From the NCBI GenBank assembly GCA_002354655.1, contig DELY01000051.1, positions 1-64,000 of the forward strand: a DNA stretch of 64,000 nt, in the 5' to 3' direction. This stretch comes from Pseudomonas sp. UBA2684 (GTDB lineage: Bacteria; Pseudomonadota; Gammaproteobacteria; Pseudomonadales; Pseudomonadaceae). Of the stretch, positions 53,714-62,441 are shown in pieces (position 1 is the stretch's first letter; each line of letters begins with the position of its first letter). A program made the position numbers and the translations under genes. The notes under the pieces were generated by a model. That model was not told the DNA's origin and searched no databases. It worked only from the letters and a program-made list of their open reading frames with translations.

Positions 53714-53883
53714 CAGGCCGTTGAAAAACGTAGGCGAGGCCGCCGAGACAAGGCAAAAACGGCCGAAGAAGCGCAGTTTACTGGCTGTAAATGAGCATTC
53801 TGACGGGGGCGCCTAGCCTGGGCTCGCATACGAGGCCGTTTTTAACGCCGTATCGGCAACGTAGGTAGTTTCTCAACGGCCTG
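53714..53883. mobile_element. Small inverted-repeat element (MITE-like), 170 bp
   Basis: The ends are inverted repeats: CAGGCCGTTGAAAAAC at the left and the complement of CAGGCCGTTGAGAAAC at the right. Inside each end is a second AAAAACGGCC block. There is no coding capacity. It lies just past olsA and reaches 11 bp into the end of acpH. Similar elements occur widely in Pseudomonas intergenic DNA, as far as I recall. Confidence 0.75.
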
Positions 53884-54454
53884 CGTGTTCACGGGCGACA
53901 TACGCCTGCAGCTCGGGATAGAACTGGCGAAAATCCTCCAGCAGCGGCTGATACAGTCGCTCCAGCTCATCCAGGCCGCCCGCCAGCAACCCCGGCCGCG
54001 ACAGACGCCGGTCGATCCCCGCGACCACCTGCTCCAGCACGGCGAATTCGCGGTAACTGCCCAGCCAATCCTGCGCGGCCATGCGCGGGGCGATCAGCGC
54101 CAGGCGCTCGGGCAAACGCGGCTCGGCGGCCAACACCTGGTAGACCCGGCCGGTAAAGTGCGGCAATGGCTCGCTGGCGTAGTCGGCCCAGTGCCGCGCC
54201 AGGCAATGGTCGAAGAAGATATCCAGCAGGATGCCGCTGTAACGCCGGCGCTCGGCGGCAAAGCGCGCCCGCGCTTGCATTTGCAGCGGATGGCTGTCGG
54301 TAAACACATCGATACGCCGATGCAGGCGGATCGCCGCCTCGATCTCCGCCGGCCACTGCCCAGCCAGCGGCCCTTTGACGAAATCGCCATACAGGCTGCC
54401 CAGCAGTTGCGCCGGTGCGTCGCCGCCCAGGTGTAGATGCGCGAGGTAGTTCAT
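53873..54454 (-). CDS. acpH: Acyl-carrier-protein phosphodiesterase AcpH
   Basis: A 193-residue AcpH-family protein (PF04336), which removes phosphopantetheine from ACP. The family pattern is MNYLAHLHLGGDAPAQLLGSLYGDFVKG, RLHRRIDVFTDSHP and DIFFDHCLARHW. The His/Asp-rich sites resemble HD-domain metal ligands. The GTG two codons upstream is less likely than ATG 54454. Its last two codons and stop (GGC CGT TGA) lie in the inverted-repeat element, yet the length is normal. Confidence 0.87.
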   Translation of the reverse strand: MNYLAHLHLGGDAPAQLLGSLYGDFVKGPLAGQWPAEIEAAIRLHRRIDVFTDSHPLQMQARARFAAERRRYSGILLDIFFDHCLARHWADYASEPLPHFTGRVYQVLAAEPRLPERLALIAPRMAAQDWLGSYREFAVLEQVVAGIDRRLSRPGLLAGGLDELERLYQPLLEDFRQFYPELQAYVAREHAGR

Positions 54455-54509
54455 CGCCACAGCTTACACATCAGCACGCGTGATGATGACTATCGGCACA
54501 AACGATCTG

Positions 54510-54531
54510 TATATCGCCAATCACCGATATA
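54510..54531. promoter_or_regulatory. Candidate PyeR operator
   Basis: TATATCG (54510-54516) and CGATATA (54525-54531) form a perfect inverted repeat about 50 bp upstream of the ArsR-type gene pyeR. ArsR-family repressors typically bind such AT-rich palindromes in their own promoters. Confidence 0.5.
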
Positions 54532-54581
54532 AAGTTCGCCCCATCGCGATATGGCGTGACAGCAGCCCTTGGAGCCCGACG

Positions 54582-54884
54582 ATGGCCATCGATATCGATG
54601 AAGTAATCAAAGCCCTGGCCCACCCGGTACGGCGCGACATCCTGCACTGGTTGAAAGACCCGCAGGCGTATTTCGCCGACCAGGATCACCCGCTGGAAAT
54701 CGGCGTGTGTGCCGGCAAGATCGACCAGCGCACCGGCCTGTCGCAGTCGACCGTCTCCGCGCACCTGGCGACCCTGCAGCGCGCCGGCCTGATCAGCAGC
54801 AAGAAGGTCGGCCAATGGCACTTCTTCAAGCGTAACGAGGACACCATTCAGGCCTTCCTGCGCCATATCAGTCACGAGCTGTAA
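54582..54884 (+). CDS. pyeR: ArsR-family repressor PyeR
   Basis: A 100-residue winged-helix regulator. The DNA-recognition part is IKALAHPVRRDILHWLKDP and GLSQSTVSAHLATLQRAGLISSKKVGQW. There is no CxC metal-binding motif in the recognition helix, as in PyeR of P. aeruginosa (PA4354), which represses the pyeR-pyeM-xenB operon. The same three genes follow here in order. The start has GGAG 8 bp upstream; the longer frame includes the promoter region. Confidence 0.88.
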   Translation: MAIDIDEVIKALAHPVRRDILHWLKDPQAYFADQDHPLEIGVCAGKIDQRTGLSQSTVSAHLATLQRAGLISSKKVGQWHFFKRNEDTIQAFLRHISHEL

Positions 54885-54930
54885 CCCGACCCACCTCTCT
54901 GCTCACCCTCTTACTTCAGGAGCTGGCGGC

Positions 54931-56112
54931 ATGCCCACAGCGCTTCTCGTTCTCGCTTTGTCCGCGTTTGCCATCGGCACCACGGAGTTCGTCATCATGG
55001 GCCTGCTGCCGGAGGTTGCCGCTGATCTCGGCGTGTCGATTCCGGGCGCCGGCTGGCTGATCACCGGTTACGCCCTCGGTGTGGCCATCGGCGCGCCGTT
55101 CATGGCCCTGGCCACGTCCAGTTGGCCGCGCAAAGCCGCGCTGCTGACGCTGATGGGCATCTTTATCGGCGGCAATCTGTTCTGCGCATTGGCCAGCGAC
55201 TACCAGATGCTGATGCTCGCCCGGGTGATCACCGCCCTCTGCCACGGTGCGTTCTTCGGTATCGGTTCGGTGGTCGCCGCCAGCCTGGTGCCCGCCAACC
55301 GCCGCGCCTCGGCGGTCGCCCTGATGTTCACCGGCCTGACCCTGGCCAACGTGCTCGGCGTACCGCTGGGCACGGCGCTGGGGCAATACGCCGGCTGGCG
55401 CTCGACCTTCTGGGCGGTGACGTTGATCGGGGTGATCGCCCTGATCGGCCTGTGGCGCGTGCTGCCGAACCACACCGAGGAAGTCAAAGCCGACCTTGCC
55501 AGCGAAGTGCGCGCCCTGCGCGGCACCGGGCTGTGGTTGGCGCTGAGCACCACGGTGCTGTTCTCCGCCTCGATGTTCGCCCTGTTCACCTACATCGCCC
55601 CATTGCTCGGCGAAGTCACCGGTATCTCGCCCAGCGGCATTACCTGGACGCTGCTGCTGATCGGCCTCGGCCTGACGCTGGGCAATGTGCTCGGCGGCCG
55701 CCTGGCCGACCGCAACCTGAAAGCCACCCTGCTCGGCGTATTCGTCGCCATGGCGCTGGTCTCCAGCGTCTTCAGCTGGACCAGCCAGGCGCTGATTCCC
55801 GCCGAGATCACCCTGTTTCTCTGGGCCACCGCCGCCTTTGCCGCAGTGCCTGCGCTGCAAGTCAACGTAGTGGCCTTCGGCAGCGGCGCACCGAACCTGG
55901 TGTCGACCCTGAATATCGGCGCCTTCAACCTCGGCAACGCCTTGGGTGCCTGGATCGGCGGCCTGGTGATCGCCGAAGGCTTCGGCCTCACCCGCGTACC
56001 GCTGGCCGCTGCCGTACTCGCTGTACTGGCGCTGCTGGCCACCCTGCTGACTTTTAGTACCCGTAGCCCTGAACCCGAACTTGCACTCACCCCTGAGAGG
56101 ACTGTCCCATGA
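54931..56112 (+). CDS. pyeM: MFS transporter PyeM
   Basis: A 393-residue 12-helix transporter of the DHA1 (arabinose-efflux-like) group. The first helix carries FAIGTTEFVIMGLLPEVAADLGVS, and the loop after helix 2 GAPFMALATSSWPRKAAL. The substrate is unknown; in P. aeruginosa it belongs to the PyeR operon linked to biofilm. Its stop overlaps the xenB start (ATGA), indicating coupling. Confidence 0.88.
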   Translation: MPTALLVLALSAFAIGTTEFVIMGLLPEVAADLGVSIPGAGWLITGYALGVAIGAPFMALATSSWPRKAALLTLMGIFIGGNLFCALASDYQMLMLARVITALCHGAFFGIGSVVAASLVPANRRASAVALMFTGLTLANVLGVPLGTALGQYAGWRSTFWAVTLIGVIALIGLWRVLPNHTEEVKADLASEVRALRGTGLWLALSTTVLFSASMFALFTYIAPLLGEVTGISPSGITWTLLLIGLGLTLGNVLGGRLADRNLKATLLGVFVAMALVSSVFSWTSQALIPAEITLFLWATAAFAAVPALQVNVVAFGSGAPNLVSTLNIGAFNLGNALGAWIGGLVIAEGFGLTRVPLAAAVLAVLALLATLLTFSTRSPEPELALTPERTVP

Positions 56113-57158
56113 CTACACTTTTCGACCCGATCACCATTGGCGACCTGCAACTGAAAAACCGCATCATCATGGCCCCGCTGACCCGCTGCCGCGCCGATGA
56201 AGGCCGCGTGCCCAACGCGCTGATGGCCGAGTACTACGTGCAACGCGCCAGCGCCGGGCTGATCATCAGCGAAGCCACCTCCGTCACTCCGATGGGCGTC
56301 GGCTACCCGGACACTCCCGGTATCTGGTCGGATGACCAGGTCCGCGGCTGGAGCAACATCACCAAGGCGGTGCACGCCAACGGCGGCAAGATCGTCCTGC
56401 AACTCTGGCACGTCGGGCGGATTTCCGACCCGCTGTACCTGAACGGCGAATTGCCGGTCGCGCCGAGCGCCATCCAACCGACCGGGCATGTCAGCCTGGT
56501 GCGCCCGATGAAGGACTACGTCACCCCGCGCGCCCTGGAAACCGAAGAGATCGCTGATATCGTCGAGGCCTATCGCCATGCGGCGGAAAACGCCAAGGCC
56601 GCCGGTTTCGACGGCGTGGAAATCCACGGCGCCAACGGCTACCTGCTCGACCAGTTCCTCCAGGACAGCACCAACCAGCGTACCGACCAGTACGGCGGCG
56701 CCCTGGAAAACCGCGCACGGCTGATGCTGGAAGTCACCGATGCCGTGCTATCCGTGTGGGACGCCGGCCGTGTCGGCATGCACCTGTCGCCACGCGCAGA
56801 CCTGCACAACATGGGCGACACCAACCGCGCCGAGACCTTCACTTACGTGGCGCAGGAACTGGGCAAACGCGGCATCGCCTTTATCTGCGCCCGTGAGCAG
56901 GAAGCCGACGACAGCCTGTCGCCAAGCCTGAAGCAAGCCTTCGGCGGTGTATTTATCGCCAACGAGCGCTTCACCAAGACCCAGGCCAATGCCTGGCTGG
57001 CCAGCGGCAAGGCCGATGCAGTGGCCTTCGGCGTCCCCTTTATCGCCAACCCCGACCTGCCGGCTCGCCTGGAGCAGGACGCGCCGTTGAACGAGCCAAA
57101 GCCGGAAACCTTCTACGCCGCAGGCCCAGTCGGTTATATCGACTACCCACGCCTGTAA
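56109..57158 (+). CDS. xenB: Old-yellow-enzyme alkene reductase XenB
   Basis: A 349-residue FMN enzyme of the old yellow enzyme family (xenobiotic reductase B), which reduces electrophilic alkenes, quinones, nitro and nitrate-ester compounds. Motifs are MAPLTRCRADEGRVPNALMAEYY, LWHVGRIS, and FDGVEIHGANGYLLDQFLQD with the catalytic HGANGY region. It ends the pyeR-pyeM-xenB operon. Confidence 0.9.
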   Translation: MTTLFDPITIGDLQLKNRIIMAPLTRCRADEGRVPNALMAEYYVQRASAGLIISEATSVTPMGVGYPDTPGIWSDDQVRGWSNITKAVHANGGKIVLQLWHVGRISDPLYLNGELPVAPSAIQPTGHVSLVRPMKDYVTPRALETEEIADIVEAYRHAAENAKAAGFDGVEIHGANGYLLDQFLQDSTNQRTDQYGGALENRARLMLEVTDAVLSVWDAGRVGMHLSPRADLHNMGDTNRAETFTYVAQELGKRGIAFICAREQEADDSLSPSLKQAFGGVFIANERFTKTQANAWLASGKADAVAFGVPFIANPDLPARLEQDAPLNEPKPETFYAAGPVGYIDYPRL

Positions 57159-57198
57159 ACCGGCAGAATCGCGGCTTTTGCAGCGCGTATTCGCCCAC

Positions 57199-57228
57199 AA
57201 AAAAGCCCGCGGTCCATGCGGGCTTTTT
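57199..57228 (+). terminator. Terminator of the pye operon
   Basis: AAAAAAGCCCGC and GCGGGCTTTTT pair around GGTCCAT, 40 bp after xenB. Confidence 0.9.
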
Positions 57229-57311
57229 AGGTGCTGTGTCATGACCGGTTGCAAAGGCGATAAGCCGTAGGTGGGCTTCGGCTCAGCCTAGCAACAGGCG
57301 CCTGCGCGCCC

Positions 57312-58160
57312 TTAGCGCGCGTCGATCTGTTGTTGCAAGTTCTGCACCTGCGCTTGCAGGGTGCTGATGTTGCGGGTCATCTGCGCGCGGAAGGCATCGA
57401 ACTCAGCGGTGTTGCTGCTCGGCGCCGGGCGGGTTTCCAGGTCGCTTTTCAGCACCAGCAGGTCTTGCTCCAGACGGCCGATGGCCTGGTTCGGGTTGCC
57501 GATTTTCTTCAGCGCGTCGACCTCGCCACCGAGGCTTTTAAGCTGGCCTTCGAATTTACCGAGGCCGCCCTGGGCGGTTTTCAATGCCGCCAGTTCGGCC
57601 TTCAGCGACGCCTGCTCGCTGCTCAGGCTTTTCAGCGGCGCCTCGAACTTGCTGGTGGCGCCCTGCTGGGTCTTCAGGTCGGCCGCCAGTTGCTCGAGGC
57701 GCTTGCCCTGCCCGCTTTGCTGACTGACAACCGTCTGCTGTTGCTTGCTCAGCTCGGCCAGCTTGTTTTCCAGTTGTTTGACTTGCAGCTTCAGCGCTTC
57801 GCTGCCGCTGGTCACCGTGGATTCGGTGGCGACCACCTTGCCGGAAATATCCTGGATACGCCCGGCGGCCTCCTCGCTGATACGCGCGAAACTCTCCTGA
57901 GTGGCGACCAGTTGCTGCTCCATCAGGCCAATCTGCTGGAAGCTCCACCAGCCCAGACCGCCCAGAGCAATGGTCAGCGCCCCGACCAGTGCCCACAGCG
58001 GCCCGGTACTGGCGCTCTTCACCGGTGCGGCGGGGGCGCGGGCATATGCCGGCGTACGCGCCGCAGGCTCGGGGTGGGCCTCGTCGAAGTCATCGCGATC
58101 ACGCTTATCGGTGGTCAGGCTGGGCACATGATCGAGTTCGTCGTGAGCATCGTTACGCAT
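57312..58160 (-). CDS. Coiled-coil membrane protein of unknown function
   Basis: A 282-residue protein. Residues 1-47 are hydrophilic, a single membrane helix follows (WALVGALTIALGGLGWWSF, about 52-70), and then a long periplasmic coiled coil rich in K/Q/E to the end (LKLQVKQLENKLAELSKQQ, LQAQVQNLQQQIDAR). No enzyme motif. The layout suggests a structural or scaffolding role. Conserved at this locus in Pseudomonas as far as I recall. Confidence 0.8.
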   Translation of the reverse strand: MRNDAHDELDHVPSLTTDKRDRDDFDEAHPEPAARTPAYARAPAAPVKSASTGPLWALVGALTIALGGLGWWSFQQIGLMEQQLVATQESFARISEEAAGRIQDISGKVVATESTVTSGSEALKLQVKQLENKLAELSKQQQTVVSQQSGQGKRLEQLAADLKTQQGATSKFEAPLKSLSSEQASLKAELAALKTAQGGLGKFEGQLKSLGGEVDALKKIGNPNQAIGRLEQDLLVLKSDLETRPAPSSNTAEFDAFRAQMTRNISTLQAQVQNLQQQIDAR

Positions 58161-58325
58161 GGGTAAACCTTTAAAAATACGCTGAGGGAGCGAAGTGCCG
58201 CGCAGTATAACGGTTCGCGCGCAACGCTTCAGTGCCGCGCCAAGCCAGTGCAACCTGCACCGACGAAGGGCGTGGCACTGGCACATCGACCGGCTACAGG
58301 CCGCGCAGTTCCGCATGGTGTGAAC

Positions 58326-58341
58326 TGGTATGCGCTTTGCA
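58326..58341 (+). promoter_or_regulatory. Candidate sigma-54 promoter
   Basis: TGGTATGCGCTTTGCA fits the RpoN consensus TGGYAYR-N4-TTGCW at every fixed base, with the GG and GC at the required spacing. The transcript would start near 58353 and lead into the gene at 58477. No enhancer-binding site could be identified. The rest of 58161-58476 shows no gene. Confidence 0.5.
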
Positions 58342-58476
58342 CTTGTCTATTTGCGACGTTTGCCCAGCGCCTTGGCGCGATGCAGGCGGCGACTCGCACG
58401 CGCGGGTATCGGCGGGACGCGCTTCGCGTCATTCGGGATGGACGGTACACAGGCCACTATTCACAGAGGGCGGCAC

Positions 58477-58794
58477 ATGGAACTGAATAGAGAAGTGTTG
58501 GATTGCATGAAGAGCTTGCGCCGCCGACTGCGCGACGAGTTGGCGGTGGACATTCGCATGAGCCAGCCGAACGCCATCAACACGATGCTCAGCGCCTGCC
58601 TGAGCTCGACCAGCGAAGAAACCCGCCAGCTCGGTCAACTCCTCGCCCAATACAGCGACCAGCCGTTCAACCCCGCGCCAGACAGACCGGCGCCTCGCCT
58701 GCAAGCAGGCCACCCGCTGCTGGTCGAGGATGCACAAGCCCGGCCGGCAAGCGGCTCGGTGCGCATGTACCGCGGGCAACGGGTCTACGCCTGA
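58477..58794 (+). CDS. Small hypothetical protein
   Basis: A 105-residue protein. The N-terminal half is helical and basic/acidic (MELNREVLDCMKSLRRRLRDELAVDIRMSQPNAI) with a Ser/Thr-rich turn (SSTSEETRQ). The C-terminal half is Pro/Arg-rich and probably disordered. AGAGGG precedes the ATG. No family recognised; possibly under sigma-54 control. Confidence 0.65.
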   Translation: MELNREVLDCMKSLRRRLRDELAVDIRMSQPNAINTMLSACLSSTSEETRQLGQLLAQYSDQPFNPAPDRPAPRLQAGHPLLVEDAQARPASGSVRMYRGQRVYA

Positions 58795-58800
58795 GCGAGT

Positions 58801-59793
58801 TCAGTGAGGGTGATGGGCCTTCCACCACTGGCAGAACTCATCCAGCGCCGTCCATACACTGACCTGCGGCTCATATTCCAGGTACTGCCGGGCTCGGCTG
58901 ATGTCCAGTGAAAAATCCTTGGCCATCACTGCCACCCCCAGGCGGAACAACGTCGGCTCCGGGCGCCCCGGTAATAGCGCGCACAGCCCTTCGTTGAGCG
59001 CGGCAGCGCTGTAGGCCAGGGCATAGGGCAGATGCCGGGTCACCGGCGGCAGATCCAGTTGGCGCAGGACATAGTTGACCGCATCCCACAGCGGCACCGG
59101 CGTGCCATTGCTGATGTTGTAGGCCTTACCCAACGCCGGCCCGGCGGCCAGCAAAGCGCTGAACAGGGCGTCGTTGAGGTTCTGCATACTGGTGAAGTCG
59201 ACCCGATTGAGACCGTTACCGATGATCGACAAGCGCCCCTTGCGCTGCATATTGATCAACCGCGGAAAGATGCTGGTATCACCGGCCCCAGTGACCGAGC
59301 GCGGGCGCAACGCCAGCACTTCCAGGCCGAACTCCTGGGCACCGAACACCTGCTGCTCGGCGAGGAATTTGGTCTTGCCGTAATGATCGAAAAAACGCTT
59401 GGGCACCTGCTCTTCCTTGATCGCCACATGCGACTGGCCGTCGAAATAGATCGACGGCGACGACAGGTGCACCAGGCGCCGAACCCGCTGTTTAAGGCAA
59501 CCCTCAATCACGTTCCCGGTCACCACCACGTTGGCCTGGTGAAAGTCTTGATAACGGCCCCACACCCCCACCGCACCGGCGCAGTGCACCACCGCTTCGA
59601 TATCCTGACAGAGCCGCTGCACCAGCTCCGGGTCGGACAAGTCGCCCTGGACGAACTCGGCGCCACGCTTGACCAGATGCTCCACGCCCTCGGCACGGCG
59701 CCCGTTGACCCGCACGCTCAGGCCCTGCTCCAGGGCAAAACGGGCGAAACGCCCGCCGATAAAGCCGCTTGCGCCGGTTACCAGAATCTTCAT
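58801..59793 (-). CDS. NAD-dependent epimerase/dehydratase (3-beta-HSD-like)
   Basis: A 330-residue extended short-chain dehydrogenase. The Rossmann motif is KILVTGASGFIGGRFARF, the catalytic YGKTK lies near residue 140 (FFDHYGKTKFLAEQQ), and LHLSSPSIYF is the preceding strand. It resembles sterol or bile-acid-type 3-beta-dehydrogenases in layout, but the substrate is unknown. The start is ATG 59793, with GGAG five bases upstream. Confidence 0.85.
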   Translation of the reverse strand: MKILVTGASGFIGGRFARFALEQGLSVRVNGRRAEGVEHLVKRGAEFVQGDLSDPELVQRLCQDIEAVVHCAGAVGVWGRYQDFHQANVVVTGNVIEGCLKQRVRRLVHLSSPSIYFDGQSHVAIKEEQVPKRFFDHYGKTKFLAEQQVFGAQEFGLEVLALRPRSVTGAGDTSIFPRLINMQRKGRLSIIGNGLNRVDFTSMQNLNDALFSALLAAGPALGKAYNISNGTPVPLWDAVNYVLRQLDLPPVTRHLPYALAYSAAALNEGLCALLPGRPEPTLFRLGVAVMAKDFSLDISRARQYLEYEPQVSVWTALDEFCQWWKAHHPH

Positions 59794-59964
59794 CGCCACT
59801 CCCCGTTATGCTCGACCGTCAGCGCACTCTAGCAGCGCCACCCGCGCGCCGCTGTGTCGTTGCACGCCAGAACAGCGACCGTGCAAACCAGGCAACCGAT
59901 GCCTGCCTCGGCGACAAACGGCTACCCTGTTACCCGTCACCCCCAATCCCCACAGGAGTTCGGC

Positions 59965-61023
59965 ATGGCTTCCCAGCACTGGATGATTTATGGCGCCAAC
60001 GGTTACACCGGTCACCTGCTGGCCGCCGAGGCGCAGCGCCAGGGCCTGACGCCGATCCTCGGCGGGCGCAACCCGGCGGCGGTGCATGCGCTGGGTAGCC
60101 TGCTCGGCCTGGAATGCCGGATTTTCGATGTGCAGCAGCGTGAGCGGGCCAGCGCGGCACTGGCCGATGTCGCGGTCGTCGCCCACTGCGCCGGACCATT
60201 TTCCGCCACCAGCGCGCCCATGCTCGATGCCTGCCTGGCCAGCGCCACGCACTACGTCGACATCACCGGCGAGATCGGCGTATTCGAGGCCGCCCAGCGC
60301 CGCGATAGCGAAGCGCGGGCGCTCGGCGTGGTGGTCTGCCCCGGGGTCGGCTTCGATGTGATTCCCAGCGATTGCCTGGCGGCCTGCCTGCACCAGGCGC
60401 TGCCCGATGCCCACGAACTGGCCCTGGGTTTCGACACCGCCAGCGGCTTGTCGCCGGGCACCGCGAAAACCACGGTGGAAGGCCTCAAGTTTGGCGGCAA
60501 GGTACGCCGCGCCGGGATCATCACCGATGTGCCGCTGGGCTATAAACGCCGCGCGATCAACTTCGGGCGGGGCGAAAAAAACGCGGTAACCATCCCCTGG
60601 GGCGACGTGGCGACCGCCTACTATTCCACCGGCATCGACAATATCGAGGTCTACCTGCCCGCCCCGCCAGCGCTGGCACTCGGCATGCGCCTGATCGACC
60701 CGCTACGCCCGCTGCTCGGCCTGGAGTCGGTGCAAAACTGGCTCAAGCGTTTGGTCGACAAGCGCGTGCACGGCCCCGACCAGGCGACCCGCGAACGCCT
60801 GCGCACCTGGCTGTGGGGCGAGGCGCGCAACGCCGCCGGCGAGGTGCGCACGGCGCGCCTGACAACCGCCAACGGCTACGACGTCACGGTACACGGCACG
60901 CTGCTGGCAGTGCGTCACCTGCTCGACTACAGCGGCACCGGCGGTTACTACACACCGTCGAAACTGCTCGGCGCGCGCTGCGTGGAACAACTGCCGGGGT
61001 CCACTCCGATCGTGATTACCTGA
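59965..61023 (+). CDS. Saccharopine dehydrogenase-like oxidoreductase
   Basis: A 352-residue NAD(P)-binding protein of the saccharopine dehydrogenase-like/trans-enoyl reductase family. The opening MASQHWMIYGANGYTGHLLAAEAQ is its cofactor loop, and THYVDITGEIGVFE the next conserved block. The reaction is unknown; relatives act on lipids or polyketides. AGGAG precedes the ATG. Confidence 0.82.
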   Translation: MASQHWMIYGANGYTGHLLAAEAQRQGLTPILGGRNPAAVHALGSLLGLECRIFDVQQRERASAALADVAVVAHCAGPFSATSAPMLDACLASATHYVDITGEIGVFEAAQRRDSEARALGVVVCPGVGFDVIPSDCLAACLHQALPDAHELALGFDTASGLSPGTAKTTVEGLKFGGKVRRAGIITDVPLGYKRRAINFGRGEKNAVTIPWGDVATAYYSTGIDNIEVYLPAPPALALGMRLIDPLRPLLGLESVQNWLKRLVDKRVHGPDQATRERLRTWLWGEARNAAGEVRTARLTTANGYDVTVHGTLLAVRHLLDYSGTGGYYTPSKLLGARCVEQLPGSTPIVIT

Positions 61024-61037
61024 GCGGCCAACCCGGC

Positions 61038-61934
61038 CTACACATCGGCCGCGACTAGCGTCTCGGCAGCCGTGCGGGCCAGATGGGCGGTGAGCTCGCT
61101 CAGCAACTCGCCGCCGTTGCGCCAGTGGTGCCAATACAACGGCACATCGATCGGCTGGTCGGCGATCAGCTCGACCAGCTCGCCCCTGGCCAATTCGGCC
61201 AACACCTGCTGCTCCGGCACCAGGCCCCAGCCCAGCCCGCCCCCGGCAAGCCGCACGAAGCCCTCGGAAGAGGGACACAGGTGATGAATAAAGCCGCCCT
61301 CGACGCCGAGCGCGGCCAAGTAGCGGTGCTGCAACAGGTCGTCCGGGCCGAAGACGATGGCCGGCACCTGGGCCAGCGCCGCCGGCGTAACCCCACGCGG
61401 AAAATGCCGCGCGATAAACCCGGGGCTGGCCAGCGCGCGATAGCGCATGGCGCCCAGAAGCAGGCTGCGCGCACCGGCCACCGGACGCTCACTGGCGCAC
61501 ACGCAGGCCGCCACCTCGCCCGCGCGCATGCGTTTGAGGCCGACGTCCTGATCCTCCACCACCAGGTCGAGCAACACCCGGTGCGCGGCGCAGAAATCGC
61601 CCACCGCCGCGGCCCACCAAGTGGCCAGGCTGTCGGCGTTCAAGGCAATGCGCAGGCGCTCGGGCAAGCGGCTCTCGTCCAGCGCCGGCACCTGGCTCTG
61701 CAAGTCGCGCTCAAGCAGGCGCACCTGTTGCACGTGGTTGAGCAAACGCCGGCCGATCTCGGTCGGCGTCGGCGGCGTGGCGCGCACCAGCACCGGCTGG
61801 CCGACCCGCGCTTCGAGCAACTTGATGCGCTGCGACACCGCCGACTGCGAGAGGCCCAGCACCTGGGCCGCCCGCTCGAAACCGGCCTGCTCCACCACCG
61901 CGGCCAGAGCGGCCAGTAACTTGTAATCGAACAA
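61038..61934 (-). CDS. argP: LysR-family regulator ArgP (IciA)
   Basis: A 298-residue LysR regulator. The helix-turn-helix is AGFERAAQVLGLSQSAVSQRIKLLE, and the effector domain has LRIALNADSLATWWAAAV. ArgP senses lysine and arginine and controls the LysE/ArgO exporter, which lies across the divergent region here. The start is TTG, with AGGAAAA eight bases upstream, and gives the family start MFDYKLLAALAAVVE. A LysR palindrome overlaps this ribosome site. Confidence 0.9.
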   Translation of the reverse strand: MFDYKLLAALAAVVEQAGFERAAQVLGLSQSAVSQRIKLLEARVGQPVLVRATPPTPTEIGRRLLNHVQQVRLLERDLQSQVPALDESRLPERLRIALNADSLATWWAAAVGDFCAAHRVLLDLVVEDQDVGLKRMRAGEVAACVCASERPVAGARSLLLGAMRYRALASPGFIARHFPRGVTPAALAQVPAIVFGPDDLLQHRYLAALGVEGGFIHHLCPSSEGFVRLAGGGLGWGLVPEQQVLAELARGELVELIADQPIDVPLYWHHWRNGGELLSELTAHLARTAAETLVAADV

Positions 61935-61949
61935 ATTAGTTTTCCTAAT
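61935..61949. promoter_or_regulatory. LysR-type box (ATTAG-ttttc-CTAAT)
   Basis: A perfect palindrome with the LysR T-N11-A pattern. It is directly next to the TTG start of argP and covers its ribosome-binding site, so binding could repress argP while acting on the divergent exporter operon. Confidence 0.55.
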
Positions 61950-62034
61950 GAGAGATCAGCAGGATTGTTTTTTCTTATACAGCCACACCCCGCAGACTGG
62001 CTACCTCTCCAGCCCATCGATTCGAGGAAAGACC

Positions 62035-62436
62035 ATGACCGGCGAAACGTCGCTCCCCACCTTGCTGCGCAGCATGAGCCCGCGACTGAACGACGGCGAC
62101 TATGTGTTCTGCAGCCTCGTCGACACTCAGTGCCTGGGCGCGGTGCAACCGCTCGGCAGCTTTCGCGAGCATGAAGGCCTGAGCGTGATCCTCACGCGCC
62201 AGCAGGCCGAAGCGCTGGGTCTGAGTTTCGCCTACCTCGCCGCCTGGCTGACCCTGGACGTGCACTCGGCGCTCAGTGCGGTCGGCCTCACCGCCGCCGT
62301 CGCCACCGCCCTGGCCAACGCCGGCATCAGTTGCAACGTGATCGCCGGCTACCACCACGACCACCTGTTCGTCGCCAAAACCGATGGGCCGCGGGCGGTC
62401 GAAGTGTTGCGGCACCTGGCAAGCACGGCGGAGTAA
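62035..62436 (+). CDS. ACT-domain protein
   Basis: A 133-residue protein with an ACT-like fold (AVATALANAGISCNVIAGYHHDHLFV). ACT domains bind amino acids as regulatory units. It lies between argP and the exporter on the exporter's strand and is 5 bp from it, so a role in amino-acid sensing for export is likely, by inference. GAGGAAA supports the start. Confidence 0.8.
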   Translation: MTGETSLPTLLRSMSPRLNDGDYVFCSLVDTQCLGAVQPLGSFREHEGLSVILTRQQAEALGLSFAYLAAWLTLDVHSALSAVGLTAAVATALANAGISCNVIAGYHHDHLFVAKTDGPRAVEVLRHLASTAE

Positions 62437-62441
62437 CGGCG

